Positions 9,093 to 24,442 of a DNA stretch of 64,000 nt are shown one piece after another; position 1 is the stretch's first letter, and each line of letters starts with the position of its first letter. The stretch spans positions 2,914,001-2,978,000 of the forward strand of contig NZ_CP026167.1 of the NCBI RefSeq assembly GCF_002902985.1, in the 5' to 3' direction. The notes beneath the pieces were generated by a model that saw nothing but the letters and a program-made list of their open reading frames with translations, ran no database searches and was not told the origin of the DNA. The DNA comes from Leclercia sp. LSNIH1 (GTDB taxonomy: Bacteria; Pseudomonadota; Gammaproteobacteria; Enterobacterales; Enterobacteriaceae). The position numbers and the translations under genes are program-made.

Positions 9093-10627
9093 TAACGTAA
9101 CCCCTGTCGAAAACGGCCAACCAGCCGGGAAAGCAAAATGCAGGCGGCGAAAATCAGCATCGGCAGCAGCAGTTGCCAGAGCGCCTGGGCTGCCAGCACC
9201 GCGCTACTGCCGCCGCTGCTAAGCGCCACCGCGTCGGTGGTGAGGGTGGCAAACCGTCCGCTACCCAGCCACAGGGTGGGCAGATACTGCGCCACGCTGA
9301 CGGAAAAGCCGACGGCAAACGCCGTCAGTGCCGGGCGGATCATCTGCGGGCATTTGATCAGCCAGAAAATTTTAAGCGATCCCCAGCCGAGGGTGCGAGC
9401 TGTCAGGATCAGGCGCGGATCGAGCCTGCGCCACGCCGGTTGCATCACCAGCAGCATCCACGGCAGCACCCACAGTAAATGTCCCCACAGCACGGCGACA
9501 AACTGCCCGTCCAGCTGCAACAGCAGCGCCAGCCGGTACTGCCCGGCCACCAGCGGCAGGGCGGGAAGGGCCAGCGGCAGCCAGACCCAAAATACCCCGC
9601 TCTGCGGGCCCCATTCGAGCCAGAGCAGGATCATCCCCAGCGCTATCCCCGCTGAGAGCAGCCCCAGCGTCAGACTCACCCCGGCCGTCTCCCGCGAAAC
9701 GCTGGCATTGCCCGCCACCAGAACCAGCACCGCGATGCTGGCGATCCCGGCCAGGGGGAGCAGCAGGCCGCAGGCGCGCCCCAGAAGCAGCGGACGCGGC
9801 ATCGGGCGCTCCCCGGAGATGGCCGGAATGGTGGTTCGCCAGCGCCGCCAGCTGATAAATATTGCGATGGCAATCAGCTCCAGCAGCAGAAGCAGGATCA
9901 CGCAGACCAGCATTCCCTTCGCCTGCTGGACGCTGTCCCCCTGCGTCAGCCACTGCCACGCCAGCACCGCCAGGGTGGGGGGATTACCCGGCCCGAGGAT
10001 CAGGGCCACATCCACCACCGACAGCGACCAGGCGATCACCGCCAGCATCACAGCCCCCAGCGCATGCGCAATGGCGGGCAGGATCAGCCAGCGCAGCGCC
10101 TGCCAGCGTCCGTAACCCAGCGATCGCAGGATCGTCACCTTTTGCGCCAGCTCTTTTTCCGGCAGCGAGGCGTAAATCGCCCAGACCACAAAGGCGCTCT
10201 CCTTGACGGCGAGGGTCAGCCCCAGCCCGATCCCGTAGCGATCCACTATCGGTGAACAGAGAGAACAGAGGCGGTAGAGTTCTCCCCCTTCGGCAAATAT
10301 CAGCAGCACGCTGACGGCAAACGCCACGTGGGGGATCGCCAGCAGCCACGGCAGATGGTTGCACAGGCGTCGCCAGCGGCTGCCGGGCCACAGCGCGGCC
10401 ACCACCGCCAGGGCCAGCATTAGCGCCCCGGCGGCGGCAATCAGAGTGGAAACCAGCGTGGCGGCCAGCGCCTGCGGGATCTGCGGATCGGCGGCCAGCG
10501 CCCGCCAGTTCTCAAGGGAGATGATCGGGGGCAGCAGCAGGCCGAAGGCGGGCAGCAGCGGCAGGTACACCGCCGCCATCAGCAGCCAGGCAAGCCCGCT
10601 TAGTGGGTGCCGTAACGACGCAGCCAT
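9092..10627 (-). CDS. ynjC: ABC transporter permease YnjC
   Basis: A 511-residue polytopic inner-membrane protein with about twelve hydrophobic helices. It looks like two fused binding-protein-dependent permease domains, as in ThiP and FbpB-type importers. It overlaps the 3' end of ynjB by 28 bp and the start of ynjD by 1 bp. It should form the channel for the YnjB-bound solute energised by YnjD. Confidence 0.9.
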   Translation of the reverse strand: MAASLRHPLSGLAWLLMAAVYLPLLPAFGLLLPPIISLENWRALAADPQIPQALAATLVSTLIAAAGALMLALAVVAALWPGSRWRRLCNHLPWLLAIPHVAFAVSVLLIFAEGGELYRLCSLCSPIVDRYGIGLGLTLAVKESAFVVWAIYASLPEKELAQKVTILRSLGYGRWQALRWLILPAIAHALGAVMLAVIAWSLSVVDVALILGPGNPPTLAVLAWQWLTQGDSVQQAKGMLVCVILLLLLELIAIAIFISWRRWRTTIPAISGERPMPRPLLLGRACGLLLPLAGIASIAVLVLVAGNASVSRETAGVSLTLGLLSAGIALGMILLWLEWGPQSGVFWVWLPLALPALPLVAGQYRLALLLQLDGQFVAVLWGHLLWVLPWMLLVMQPAWRRLDPRLILTARTLGWGSLKIFWLIKCPQMIRPALTAFAVGFSVSVAQYLPTLWLGSGRFATLTTDAVALSSGGSSAVLAAQALWQLLLPMLIFAACILLSRLVGRFRQGLR

Positions 10628-11772
10628 TCCTGCTCCAGCGCGTTCACCCAGGCGGCATGTGGTTCAGCGAGCGTTGGCGGAAGCTCAGCCGGCATAAACT
10701 GGCGCAATTTATCCGCCGCTGCCGCCGGGAGTTTTTGAGGATCCAGCACAGTGGGATCGCCCCAGTTAGCCGGGTCCGCCTTGCGGATCTGTGCCTGCGG
10801 CGAGAGCAGGAAATTCGCGACGACTTTCGCCCCCGCGCTGGCGGAGGCGTTGGCCGGGATCGCCACAAAATGTACGTTGCCGATCATCCCCTGTTGAAAA
10901 CCAAAGCTGTAGCTGTCTGCGGGCAGCGCTTTGCTGGCCACTTTCTGCCGGGCGTGGGCCGGGTTAAAGGTGATCGACAGGTTTAAATTGCCGCTGGCCA
11001 GCAGGGCATCCATCCGCGCCGGTGAAGGCGGGAAGTCTTTGCCCTCGCGCCACAGGTACGGATGTAGTTTATCGAGATAAGTCCAGAGCGGCGCGGTCAC
11101 CCGGGCAAAGGTGGCGCTGTCCGGCGGCTGTTTCAGCGCCTCCGGCTGGGGGGTTTGCGTCAGCAGAAGCTGTTCCAGAAACGCGGTGCCGGTAAAGTCG
11201 GGCGGGCGCGGATAGGTGATGGTGCCGGGATGTTGCGTGGCGTACGCCAACAGCGCCTGCGGGTCAGCCAGCGGCTGCGGCAGGCTCTTGCGGCTGGCGA
11301 TAAAGGTCAGCTGGGCGCTGCCCCACGGAGACTCGGCTCCCTCGGTCGGGATGGCAAAATCTTCCGTCACTGGTTTCGCGGTATCCACATAGCGCCAGTC
11401 AGGCAGCATTTGCGCCCAGCCGGTCTGCAACAGCCCGGCGGTTTTGAGGGTGCGGAAGTTCTCGCCGTTGACCCACAGTAGATCTACCGAACCGTTGGTT
11501 TTGCGCCCGGCGCTGGCCTCGGTCTGGATGCGCTTCACCGCGTCGGCGGCATCCGCCAGACGGACAATCTTCAGGTTTATGGCGTAGTGGCTTTTCATCT
11601 CCCCGCTCACCCAGTCCAGGTAGCGGTTCACCGCCTCATCGCCGCCCCAGGCGTTAAACCAGACGGTCTGGCCCTGGGCCTCCTCTTTGATTTTCTGCCA
11701 GCCGTCATCGGCCAGCGCGTGTCCTGCCATCAGCAGGCCCGTTAACAACATGCAAAAACGCACACGGCGCAT
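10600..11772 (-). CDS. ynjB: ABC transporter solute-binding protein YnjB
   Basis: A 390-residue periplasmic binding protein with a signal peptide (MRRVRFCMLLTGLLMAGHALA). The family includes thiamine- and polyamine-type binding proteins, but the bound solute of YnjB is not known. It is the first gene of the ynjB-ynjC-ynjD unit. In K-12 ynjA precedes it; here that position is taken directly by the TVP38-type gene, 12 bp away. Confidence 0.9.
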   Translation of the reverse strand: MRRVRFCMLLTGLLMAGHALADDGWQKIKEEAQGQTVWFNAWGGDEAVNRYLDWVSGEMKSHYAINLKIVRLADAADAVKRIQTEASAGRKTNGSVDLLWVNGENFRTLKTAGLLQTGWAQMLPDWRYVDTAKPVTEDFAIPTEGAESPWGSAQLTFIASRKSLPQPLADPQALLAYATQHPGTITYPRPPDFTGTAFLEQLLLTQTPQPEALKQPPDSATFARVTAPLWTYLDKLHPYLWREGKDFPPSPARMDALLASGNLNLSITFNPAHARQKVASKALPADSYSFGFQQGMIGNVHFVAIPANASASAGAKVVANFLLSPQAQIRKADPANWGDPTVLDPQKLPAAAADKLRQFMPAELPPTLAEPHAAWVNALEQEWLRRYGTH

Positions 11773-11784
11773 AGTGCCTCTCTG

Positions 11785-12471
11785 TTATGAAGAAGTGCGG
11801 GAAAAGCGGGCGAACAGCCAGCGGGTGATAAGCGGCAGCAGCCCCAGTAGCGTAAAGGCAATGACCACGCCGGATGAAAGGATATCACGCAGCGCGGCGA
11901 TCTGCCCCAGCTGGTGTCCGGCATTAAGATAGACGATTGCCCCTGGCAGCATGCCGAGCTGACTGACCCACCAGTAGCGCCACAATCCGATCGGGGCGAT
12001 CCCGGCCAGCAGGTTGACCATAAAGAACGGGAACAGCGGCATCAGGCGCAGGGCAAAGAGGTAGAACGCCCCGTCCCGCGAGACACCTTCGTTAACCGTG
12101 CGCATTGGCCCGGCAAAACGGCGCTGCACCCAGTCCCGCAGCAGGTAGCGGCTGCTCAGCATCGCCAGCGTGGCCCCCAGCGTCGAGGCGAACGACACCA
12201 GCAGGATCCCCGGCCACAGGCCAAACAGCGCCCCGCCGAGCAGGGTTAACACCGCGGCGCCCGGCAGCGACAGGGTAGTGACCAGCACATAGAGAAGGAA
12301 AAAGAGTATGGCGCTTTTCAGCGGCGCCTGCTGGCAGTATAGCTGCAGGGCCTGATGCTGCGCCTGAAGGTTTTCCAGCGTCAGCGTGCCGGGCGGCAGT
12401 AGCCTAAAAAGAAGGGTAAAAGCGCCCAGAAGGGCGCAAATAAGCAGAACTTTACCGGGACGTACAGCCAT
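11785..12471 (-). CDS. ydjZ: TVP38/TMEM64 family membrane protein (YdjZ-like)
   Basis: A 228-residue inner-membrane protein of the SNARE-associated/DedA-related family. The hydrophobic segment FFLLYVLVTTLSLPGAAVLT and the following GGALFGLWPG are the family's conserved half-helices. A proton-coupled or lipid-scramblase-like role is proposed for the family, not for this protein. K-12 has ydjX, ydjY and ydjZ here; only this one is present, and its sequence fits ydjZ best. Its ATG follows the xthA stop codon with no gap, so it is probably cotranscribed with xthA. Confidence 0.8.
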   Translation of the reverse strand: MAVRPGKVLLICALLGAFTLLFRLLPPGTLTLENLQAQHQALQLYCQQAPLKSAILFFLLYVLVTTLSLPGAAVLTLLGGALFGLWPGILLVSFASTLGATLAMLSSRYLLRDWVQRRFAGPMRTVNEGVSRDGAFYLFALRLMPLFPFFMVNLLAGIAPIGLWRYWWVSQLGMLPGAIVYLNAGHQLGQIAALRDILSSGVVIAFTLLGLLPLITRWLFARFSRTSS

Positions 12472-13281
12472 TTATTTCACGTCGAAGGTCGCCCAGACTG
12501 GGGCATGGTCGGACGGTTTTTCCATGCTACGGATCTCATAGTCGATCCCGGTTTCGATGCAGCGCTCCGCCAGCGGGCTGCTTGCCAGCAGCAGGTCAAT
12601 GCGCAGGCCGCGGTTATCATCAAAACCTTTAGAGCGGTAGTCAAACCACGAGAAGCGATCGTGGGTTTCCGGGTTGGCGTTGCGGAAGGTATCCACCAGA
12701 CCCCAGCCCAGCAGACGCCCCATCCACTCGCGCTCTTCCGGCAGGAAAGAACATTTCCCGCCGCGCAGCCAGCGCTTACGGCTCTCTTCCCCGATACCGA
12801 TGTCCAGATCGGTCGGGCTGATGTTCATATCGCCCATGATCAGCACCGGATGATCTTTTTGCAGCTCCGTTTCCAGCAATGACTGCAGATCCTGGTAGAA
12901 CTTCTCTTTGGCCGGGAATTTCAGCGGATGGTCGCGGCTCTCGCCCTGGGGAAAGTAACCGTTGATCACGGTGACATTACCCAGCGGGGAGGGCACTTCC
13001 GCCATGATGATACGGCGCTGGGACTCTTCGTTATCCCCCGGGAAACCGCGACGTACCGAGACAGGCGCCGCTTTGGTCAGCAGGGCCACGCCGTAGTGAC
13101 CTTTCTGGCCGTGATAAAAGACGTTGTAACCCAGTTTTGCCACCTCTTCGAGGGGGAACATATCGTCGTGAACTTTTGTCTCCTGCAGGCCAATGACGTC
13201 AGGCTGATGTTTTTCAACGATAGCCTGGAGTTGATGAGGGCGGGCGCGCAGGCCGTTGATATTAAAAGAGACAAATTTCAT
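12472..13281 (-). CDS. xthA: Exodeoxyribonuclease III
   Basis: The main AP endonuclease and 3'-repair exonuclease. The start at 13281 gives [20 protein letters not shown], the known N-terminus; the open frame runs 57 codons further upstream but is unlike the family there. Catalytic residues are visible in order: LQETKVHD (metal-binding Glu), [27 protein letters not shown] (Asp and Asn), and the C-terminal PSDHAPVWA (Asp-His). Length is 269 residues. The K-12 homologue is sigma-S dependent. Confidence 0.97.
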   Translation of the reverse strand: MKFVSFNINGLRARPHQLQAIVEKHQPDVIGLQETKVHDDMFPLEEVAKLGYNVFYHGQKGHYGVALLTKAAPVSVRRGFPGDNEESQRRIIMAEVPSPLGNVTVINGYFPQGESRDHPLKFPAKEKFYQDLQSLLETELQKDHPVLIMGDMNISPTDLDIGIGEESRKRWLRGGKCSFLPEEREWMGRLLGWGLVDTFRNANPETHDRFSWFDYRSKGFDDNRGLRIDLLLASSPLAERCIETGIDYEIRSMEKPSDHAPVWATFDVK

Positions 13282-18773
<5,492 letters not shown>

Positions 18774-18783
18774 AGGAGGCGTT

Positions 18784-19749
18784 ATGGAAAATTTTCTGGC
18801 GCTGACCATGGCGAATGAAACGCCCGCCCGACGGGAGGGCAAAGGGGCTTCGTTTCACTGGCGCTGGCTGGCACGCGGCGTGCTGGAGCTCATCCCGGAG
18901 GCAGACAGCGAGCGAGCCCTGGTGCTCTCTGCCGGGATACACGGCAACGAAACGGCGCCGGTGGAGATTGTCGACCTGCTGGTCAGGGCGCTCTTTCGCG
19001 GCGAACTCTCGCTGCGCTGCCGTCTGCTGATTATCCACGGGAATCCTCCGGCGCTGCGAGCCGGCAAGCGCTACCTGACCTGCGATATCAATCGCCTGTT
19101 CAGCGGGCGCGGGACGCAGTTCCCGGCCTGCGAGGAGACCGAACGGGCGGCGCTGCTGGAGGATCTGTTAGCGGCCTTTTACCGGCAGGCGGGTTCCGAT
19201 CGCTGGCATCTGGATCTGCATACCGCCATCCGCGCCTCGTATCATGAGCGCTTTGGCGTGCTGCCCCAGCGCAATCAGCCCTGGGATGAGGCGTTTATTC
19301 AGTGGCTGGCGGATGCCGGGCTGGAGGCGCTGGTCTTTCATCAGGCACCCGGCGGTACCTTCACCCATTTCACCTGCGAACGCTTTGGGGCGCTGGCCTG
19401 CACCCTGGAGCTGGGAAAAGCGCTGCCGTTCGGGCATAACGATTTAACGCGTTTTGCCACCACCCATCAGGCGCTGCGCGCGTTGCTGTGTGGTGAGGTA
19501 TCGACGTCCCATGCCGGGCCCGTGGCGCAGTATCGGGTGGTGCAACAGATCACCCGCCGCAGCGAGGCCTTTGTGCTGCACATGGCGAGTCATACCCTGA
19601 ACTTTACGCCGTTCCGCCAGGGGGTATTGTTGGCAGAGGATGGCGAAGAACGCTATGAAGTACAAAAGCCAACCGAGTATGTTCTTTTCCCGAACCCCGC
19701 CGTGGCCTTTGGTTTGCGCGCCGGGCTGATGCTGGAAAAAGTTGCCTGA
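18784..19749 (+). CDS. astE: Succinylglutamate desuccinylase
   Basis: Last step of the AST pathway, releasing glutamate and succinate. A zinc carboxypeptidase-like (AspA/AstE) enzyme of 321 residues. Zinc ligands are seen in [13 protein letters not shown] (His and Glu), and DLHTAIR holds the third ligand region. AAAGGAGG precedes the ATG. It is the last gene of the operon and an intrinsic terminator follows. Confidence 0.96.
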   Translation: MENFLALTMANETPARREGKGASFHWRWLARGVLELIPEADSERALVLSAGIHGNETAPVEIVDLLVRALFRGELSLRCRLLIIHGNPPALRAGKRYLTCDINRLFSGRGTQFPACEETERAALLEDLLAAFYRQAGSDRWHLDLHTAIRASYHERFGVLPQRNQPWDEAFIQWLADAGLEALVFHQAPGGTFTHFTCERFGALACTLELGKALPFGHNDLTRFATTHQALRALLCGEVSTSHAGPVAQYRVVQQITRRSEAFVLHMASHTLNFTPFRQGVLLAEDGEERYEVQKPTEYVLFPNPAVAFGLRAGLMLEKVA

Positions 19750-19758
19750 AAATTACCT

Positions 19759-19795
19759 GACCCCATCTGCGTAACGCGGTGGGGTTGTTTATTTT
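19759..19795 (+). terminator. Terminator after astE
   Basis: CCCCA and TGGGG arms flank a GC-rich loop (19761-19784), followed by TTGTTTATTTT. It closes the astCADBE transcript. Confidence 0.8.
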
Positions 19796-20087
19796 CTCAG
19801 CCATTTCACTCGACTGCCGTTTTATTACGGATTATTCCTGGTTGTTTGCTTTATTATTAATCTGTTTGTCGGTATACTTCTCCACAATCTCTTTAAAATC
19901 ATCTGCATGCATATTTTTGTTTCAACTCTCCACGCTTTATCCTTATTTTCTCCATATTTGACGATAATTTGTTTTTTACACTTTCACTGTTTTACCGTTG
20001 CTCTGACTAATTGACGATAAACCCCGTAAAGTTAATCTCGTCAACACGGCATAGCGCCGAAGAATAACTGAAAGGAAGGACAAAATT
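19796..20087. promoter_or_regulatory. AT-rich region upstream of spy
   Basis: No credible gene is present; a 60-codon frame at 19779-19961 lacks a ribosome site and is probably chance. Two TTTAC blocks (19975-19979 and 19991-19995) resemble CpxR half-sites on the minus strand, though the spacing is longer than the usual five bases. The K-12 spy promoter is controlled by CpxR and BaeR. The promoter itself was not defined. Confidence 0.4.
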
Positions 20088-20579
20088 ATGCGTAAATTAA
20101 CTGCACTGTTTGTTGCCTCTACCCTGGCTCTGGGCGCTACCAGCGCGGCGTTCGCCGCTGATACCGCCACCACCACCACGGCTGCACCGACCGAAGGCAA
20201 AATGATGCATCACAAAGGTAAGCCGGGCATGCATCACGACATGATGTTTAAAGACCTGAACCTGACGGATGCGCAGAAAGAGCAGATCCGCGACATCATG
20301 AAAAGCCAGCGTGACCAGATGAAGCGTCCGCCGGTAGAAGAGCGCCGCGCAATGCATGACATCATCGCCAGCGACGCCTTCGATAAAGCGAAGGCCGAAG
20401 CGCAGGTTGATAAGATGGCTGAGCAGCATAAAGCCCGCATGCTGGCGCACATGGAAACCCAAAACAAGATTTACAACATCCTTACCCCGGAACAGAAAAA
20501 GCAGTTTAATGCCAATTTTGAGAAGCGTCTGACAGAACGTTCCGCGGCGAAAGGTAAAATGACCACCTCAGCCGAATAA
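20088..20579 (+). CDS. spy: Periplasmic chaperone Spy
   Basis: ATP-independent chaperone of the CpxP/Spy family that protects envelope proteins. The 163-residue precursor has a signal peptide (MRKLTALFVASTLALGATSAAFA). The mature part is helical and highly charged, with the two LTxxQ repeats of the family: LTDAQKEQI (about residues 62-70) and LTPEQKKQF (near 137). Histidine and methionine are abundant (MMHHKGKPGMHHDMM). AGGAAGG precedes the ATG. It is monocistronic with its own terminator. Confidence 0.97.
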   Translation: MRKLTALFVASTLALGATSAAFAADTATTTTAAPTEGKMMHHKGKPGMHHDMMFKDLNLTDAQKEQIRDIMKSQRDQMKRPPVEERRAMHDIIASDAFDKAKAEAQVDKMAEQHKARMLAHMETQNKIYNILTPEQKKQFNANFEKRLTERSAAKGKMTTSAE

Positions 20580-20597
20580 TCGGTTCAGCTATTCAAG

Positions 20598-20660
20598 ACC
20601 GCCGGAGTCTTGTCCACTCAAGCAGATTTGCTGTGGGCAGGTCCGGCGGTTTTTTCTTTT
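20598..20660 (+). terminator. Terminator after spy
   Basis: Arms ACCGCCGGA (20598-20606) and TCCGGCGGT (20642-20650) with a long loop are followed by a T-rich run. The nine perfect pairs make this a convincing intrinsic terminator. The remaining bases up to ves hold nothing I can identify. Confidence 0.8.
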
Positions 20661-20872
20661 CCAGCCTCTTGCCAGCCGCCGCCATCCCGGTATTCTCCTG
20701 TTATCGATTTGCAGAATGTGTTTGAAATTTCTGACGTTACTTTTTTTGTCGTCAGACTAAGGCCCACTCGCACATCTGCCGATACTGTTCTGCAGCGACC
20801 TAACGATAACAAACAAAAAGCGACCGCCCTGGGCGGGGTGCTTTGGCGTGTATTGCGCCATTTGGAGTGGTG

Positions 20873-21430
20873 ATGGAATTCTTCGATATCCGCAAAATGC
20901 CGGTTAACCTCTGGCGCAACGGCGCGGGAGAGACGCGCGAAATATGTTGTTTCCCTCCTGCAACCCGGGACTTTAACTGGCGCGCCAGTATTGCCTCCCT
21001 TGCCAGCAACGGTGATTTTTCTGTTTCCCCCGGTGTTGATCGGGTGATCACCCTGCTGGAAGGGGGAGAAGTGCATCTGGATGGTGGAAAGGCGTTTAAT
21101 CACACGCTGCGGCGTCATCAACCCTTCAGCTTTGCCGGAGAACTGCCGGTCAAGGCGCAGCTGCTGGAAGGGCAGATGTCGATGGACTTTAACATTATGA
21201 CCCGCCGGGATTGCTGCCGGGCTAAGGTGCGGGTGGCGGATCGCACCTTCACGACATTCGCGTCACGCGGCGGCGTGGTGTTTGTGCTGGGCGGCGCCTG
21301 GCAGCTGGGTGATAAACTGCTGACCGCCGATCAGGGGGCGTACTGGCATGAGGGCGACCATACCCTGCGATTGCTTAAGGACGAGGGCACCCTGCTGTTC
21401 AGCGAGATTTTCTGGCTTCCGGGCCACTGA
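20873..21430 (+). CDS. ves: Ves, HutD-family cupin protein
   Basis: A 185-residue protein of the HutD/Ves family with a double-stranded beta-helix (cupin) fold. K-12 ves is reported as cold- and environmental-stress inducible; no enzymatic activity is established. The start at 20873 ([16 protein letters not shown]) matches the E. coli N-terminus and has TTTGGAG just upstream; an in-frame ATG at 20843 lacks family similarity. The 3' end overlaps the 3' end of cho on the other strand by 32 bp. Confidence 0.88.
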   Translation: MEFFDIRKMPVNLWRNGAGETREICCFPPATRDFNWRASIASLASNGDFSVSPGVDRVITLLEGGEVHLDGGKAFNHTLRRHQPFSFAGELPVKAQLLEGQMSMDFNIMTRRDCCRAKVRVADRTFTTFASRGGVVFVLGGAWQLGDKLLTADQGAYWHEGDHTLRLLKDEGTLLFSEIFWLPGH

Positions 21431-22286
21431 GCGGAATGATCTCATACTTGCCCGCCAGCAGCGGCTTGCAGAGTATTTTATACCCATCCTGATCAAAACC
21501 GGCGGGCGTGCGCAGCAGTTCCGCCGCCTCGTCCAGGCTTTCGACCGCGCCCAGCCAGAGCCAGTTATGGATAATGTGGTAGTGGGTCATCTCCGGGCGC
21601 GACTCTTTCAGCGCCACGGCGCAGTCCCACGGCCAGCAGGTGACGCCTATCGCCTGCAACCCTTCAACCAGCCGCTGCTGATGCTCCTCCACGCTCTCTT
21701 TCCCGCAGCACGCCCCTGCACAACGCTTCAGGGCGGAGCGGAAACAGGCCCGCCCGCGGCTTAACGACTCCAGCCCCAGCAGGCCGTAACAGAGCTGTCG
21801 CTCGTCGGCCAGCGTCTGTAAGGTTTGCAGCGCCGCCCGGCGGTTAGCGAACAGGCCATACAGGTTCGGGGTATGCGAAAAATCGACCTCGCGGGCATAG
21901 ACGATCTGCGGTTTACCCTCGGTGATCTGCAGCGAGCAGAGCTGGCGGTTGCGACGTAATCGTTTATTGAACAGCGGCTGCTGCTCCTTGATTAAACGCG
22001 CTTCCAGCAGCAGGGCGCCCAGCTCGCCCGCGGTTTGCGTCCAGGTGATGCGCCGGGACTGGCGCAGCATAGCGGCTTCGTCCGGCGTGCGCAGATGCGA
22101 CAGCACCCGGCTGCGGATATTGACGCTCTTGCCGATATAAAGCGGCATGGCATCGCTTTCGCCATGAAAGAAGTAGACGCCTGGCTGCCTGGGAAGTGCC
22201 TCAAGCCACGGGCGCAGATGTTCGGGATATTCATAGATTGCTGCCGCTTCAAATTCAAGCCGCGGTGCCGATTGACGCCTGCTCAC
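21399..22286 (-). CDS. cho: Excinuclease Cho (UvrC homologue), SOS-inducible
   Basis: Nucleotide-excision-repair endonuclease that makes the 3' incision, using a UvrC-like GIY-YIG domain at the N-terminus (PGVYFFHG and [13 protein letters not shown]). A cysteine-rich segment, [11 protein letters not shown], follows. I chose the GTG at 22286: AGGAG lies 6 bases upstream, the length becomes 295 residues as in K-12, and the region further upstream, where an ATG at 22313 could extend the frame, is a perfect LexA box. The 3' end overlaps ves. Confidence 0.93.
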   Translation of the reverse strand: MSRRQSAPRLEFEAAAIYEYPEHLRPWLEALPRQPGVYFFHGESDAMPLYIGKSVNIRSRVLSHLRTPDEAAMLRQSRRITWTQTAGELGALLLEARLIKEQQPLFNKRLRRNRQLCSLQITEGKPQIVYAREVDFSHTPNLYGLFANRRAALQTLQTLADERQLCYGLLGLESLSRGRACFRSALKRCAGACCGKESVEEHQQRLVEGLQAIGVTCWPWDCAVALKESRPEMTHYHIIHNWLWLGAVESLDEAAELLRTPAGFDQDGYKILCKPLLAGKYEIIPLSGPEARKSR

Positions 22287-22299
22287 AACATACTCCTGA

Positions 22300-22319
22300 T
22301 ACTGTTCAGGCATACAGTG
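22300..22319 (-). promoter_or_regulatory. LexA (SOS) box of cho
   Basis: TACTGTTCAGGCATACAGTG contains the CTGT-N8-ACAG core without mismatch. It lies 14 bases upstream of the chosen GTG start and overlaps the alternative ATG, so LexA binding would block transcription of cho. Confidence 0.9.
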
Positions 22320-22370
22320 TAGCAGCAGTGGTGCGGTTAAAAAAGAGGCGGCATAAGCCGCCCCGTCAGA

Positions 22371-23198
22371 TTACGCTTTCCAGAAGTCGTCAAACACCGT
22401 GATCGGCGGGCGACGTTTGTGCTCGGTCTTCAGGTACCAGCCTTCGATAATGCGGGCGGTGCCTTCGTCCAGCGTCTTACCTTCCAGATAATCATCAATA
22501 TTTTCATAGGTCACGCCCAGCGCAGCTTCGTCAGGCAGGGAAGGGCGATCGTCTTCCAGATCTGCGGTAGGGGCTTTTTTATACAGATGCTCCGGACAGC
22601 CCAGCGCGGCCAGCAGCTGTTTGCCCTGGCGCTTGTTGAGACGAAACAGCGGATTAATGTCGGTACCGCCATCGCCATATTTGGTGAAGAAGCCGGTAAG
22701 GGCTTCTGCCGCATGGTCTGTCCCCACTACTACGCCGCTGGTCATCCCGGCGATGCTGTACTGCGCCTTCATGCGCTCGCGGGCTTTTTCGTTACCGCGG
22801 ACGAAATCGCTCAGCTCAATGCCCGCCTCGCGCAGCGCTTTTTCGCTGGCCAGCACCGCTTCTTTAATATTGACGGTCAGCACGCGATCGGGCTGGATGA
22901 ACGCGATGGCATCCTGACAATCCTGCTCGTCGAACTGCACACCGTAGGGCAGGCGCACCGCGATAAACTGCAGGTCGTTATTCCCCGTTTCGGCACGCAG
23001 TTCGTTGATCGCCATCTGGGCGAGCTTCCCGGCGAGCGTAGAGTCCTGACCGCCGCTGATGCCCAGCACCAGCGTTTTCAGAAACGGGAAGCGGGTTAAG
23101 TAGGATTTCAAAAAATCGACGCTACGGCGAATCTCTTCTTCCGCGTTGATAGTGGGTTTTGCACCCAGTGCCTGGATAATCTCTTGTTGCAGAGCCAT
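22371..23198 (-). CDS. nadE: NH3-dependent NAD synthetase
   Basis: Amidates deamido-NAD with ammonia and ATP in the last step of NAD synthesis. The 275 residues are full length for the single-domain, ammonia-using enzyme without a glutaminase domain. The PP-loop motif [14 protein letters not shown] is near residues 45-58, and [20 protein letters not shown] is the conserved substrate region. It is transcribed away from osmE. Confidence 0.97.
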   Translation of the reverse strand: MALQQEIIQALGAKPTINAEEEIRRSVDFLKSYLTRFPFLKTLVLGISGGQDSTLAGKLAQMAINELRAETGNNDLQFIAVRLPYGVQFDEQDCQDAIAFIQPDRVLTVNIKEAVLASEKALREAGIELSDFVRGNEKARERMKAQYSIAGMTSGVVVGTDHAAEALTGFFTKYGDGGTDINPLFRLNKRQGKQLLAALGCPEHLYKKAPTADLEDDRPSLPDEAALGVTYENIDDYLEGKTLDEGTARIIEGWYLKTEHKRRPPITVFDDFWKA

Positions 23199-23429
23199 CT
23201 AGCCCCTCCGTTACACAAATTTGCCTGATGAATGTACTGTTAAAGCTAACCTGTGATGGGTAAAACGACAAGGATCACAAATTTGAATGGAGCGAAATAG
23301 AGCGATTTAGCAGGTTTTTTTTGTTTTGCCGGAATTTTCCGAAAAAACTTTGCCGTCACGCTTGAGGTTGAAAAATGTGGTTTTCTATTCCAGGCTTACT
23401 TAACACGCTGATAAACAAGAGGACGGAAT

Positions 23430-23771
23430 ATGAACAAGAACGTAGCAGGAATGTTAGGCGCAGCGGCTGTACTGACTTTACTGGCGGGCTGTACCGCTTA
23501 TGACCGCACAACCGATCAGTTTAAAGAGCCTGTGGTCAAAGATGTTAAGAAAGGGATGAGCCGCGCTCAGGTCGAGCAGCTGGCCGGTAAGCCATCCTCT
23601 GAAGTGACGATGATCCACGCTCGCGGTACCTGTCAGACCTATATCCTGGGTCAACGGGATGGTAAAACCGAAACCTATTTTGTTGCATTAGATGACACAG
23701 GTCACGTTATGAACTCTGGCTACCAGACCTGCGCGGAATATGACACCGATCCGCAGGCACCTAAAGCCTGA
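23430..23771 (+). CDS. osmE: Osmotically inducible lipoprotein OsmE
   Basis: A 113-residue outer-membrane-type lipoprotein. The lipobox is LAGC with the lipidated cysteine at residue 22. The mature part has the BamE/SmpA-like fold ([19 protein letters not shown]). The role is not defined; K-12 osmE is induced by osmotic stress and stationary phase. AGAGGACGG precedes the ATG. Confidence 0.95.
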   Translation: MNKNVAGMLGAAAVLTLLAGCTAYDRTTDQFKEPVVKDVKKGMSRAQVEQLAGKPSSEVTMIHARGTCQTYILGQRDGKTETYFVALDDTGHVMNSGYQTCAEYDTDPQAPKA

Positions 23772-23795
23772 TAACCCTTTTGCCTGAGCAGATCC

Positions 23796-23825
23796 AAACC
23801 GGCCAACTGGCCGGTTTTTCTTTTT
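23796..23825 (+). terminator. Terminator after osmE
   Basis: AAACCGGCC and GGCCGGTTT arms with a short loop (23796-23817) are followed by a T-rich run. It separates osmE from the chb operon. Confidence 0.85.
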
Positions 23826-23837
23826 CCCCCCTATAAT

Positions 23838-23889
23838 CTTATTTCTTATCGCGAATTATTTGCCTGAAATGTGAAGGTTGTCATAACCG
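23838..23889 (+). promoter_or_regulatory. chb operon control region: CRP site and possible NagC operator
   Basis: TGTGAAGGTTGTCATA at 23870-23885 matches CRP (TGTGA-N6-TCACA) with one mismatch. Just upstream, TTATTT repeats around a central CGCGAA (23839-23862) resemble a NagC operator. In K-12 the chb promoter is repressed by NagC, regulated by ChbR and activated by CRP. ChbR sites could not be assigned by eye. Confidence 0.55.
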
Positions 23890-24043
23890 CAGGTCAATGA
23901 GAGACAATTCCAAAACATCCTGGATTACCACAGCCTTTTCGCTTGCCGTATACTCATCCCATCAGACCAGCCTGCGAGAAGAACGCCCGGTAACGGTGCT
24001 GAAGTCGCAGCTAACGCGGTGGCTATATAAGAGGGAAGTCATT

Positions 24044-24361
24044 ATGGAAAAGAAACATATCTATCTGTTTTGCTCAGCAGGCATGTCAACGTCACTGCTG
24101 GTGACAAAGATGCGCGCGCAGGCCGAGAAGTACGAAGTTCCGGTTATCATTGAAGCCTTCCCGGAAACGCTGGCAGGCGAAAAAGGCACCAGTGCCGATG
24201 TGGTACTGCTGGGGCCGCAAATTGCCTATATGTTGCCAGAAATTCAGCGTCTGTTACCGAATAAACCGGTTGAAGTGATCGACTCTGCCCTGTACGGCAA
24301 AGTGGATGGTTTGGGTGTTCTTAAAGCTGCAGTAGCGGCGATTAAAAAAGCTGCTAATTAA
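24044..24361 (+). CDS. chbB: Chitobiose PTS enzyme IIB
   Basis: PTS subunit that passes phosphate from ChbA to N,N'-diacetylchitobiose during uptake. Cys10 in LFCSAGMST is the phosphorylated residue. The start at 24044 (MEKKHIYLF) gives 105 residues, the family size; a longer frame from 23897 runs through the promoter. GAGGGAAG precedes it. First gene of chbBCARFG. Confidence 0.97.
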   Translation: MEKKHIYLFCSAGMSTSLLVTKMRAQAEKYEVPVIIEAFPETLAGEKGTSADVVLLGPQIAYMLPEIQRLLPNKPVEVIDSALYGKVDGLGVLKAAVAAIKKAAN

Positions 24362-24406
24362 TTTAATTTTTATTTTTCCCGTCAAAGAGCAATTTCACAC
24401 ATTTAC

Positions 24407-24425
24407 GCCGCAATATTATTGCGGC
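24407..24425 (+). repeat. Intercistronic hairpin chbB-chbC
   Basis: GCCGCAAT and ATTGCGGC form an 8-bp stem with a 3-base loop, 18 bases before the chbC start. It may protect the upstream message end or affect chbC translation. Confidence 0.6.
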
Positions 24426-24442
24426 ATTTAAGGGTATTTTCT

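Noticed and set aside
19779..19961. A 60-codon hydrophobic frame after astE
   Set aside because: It begins inside the astE terminator, has no ribosome site and lies in AT-rich sequence where such frames arise by chance.
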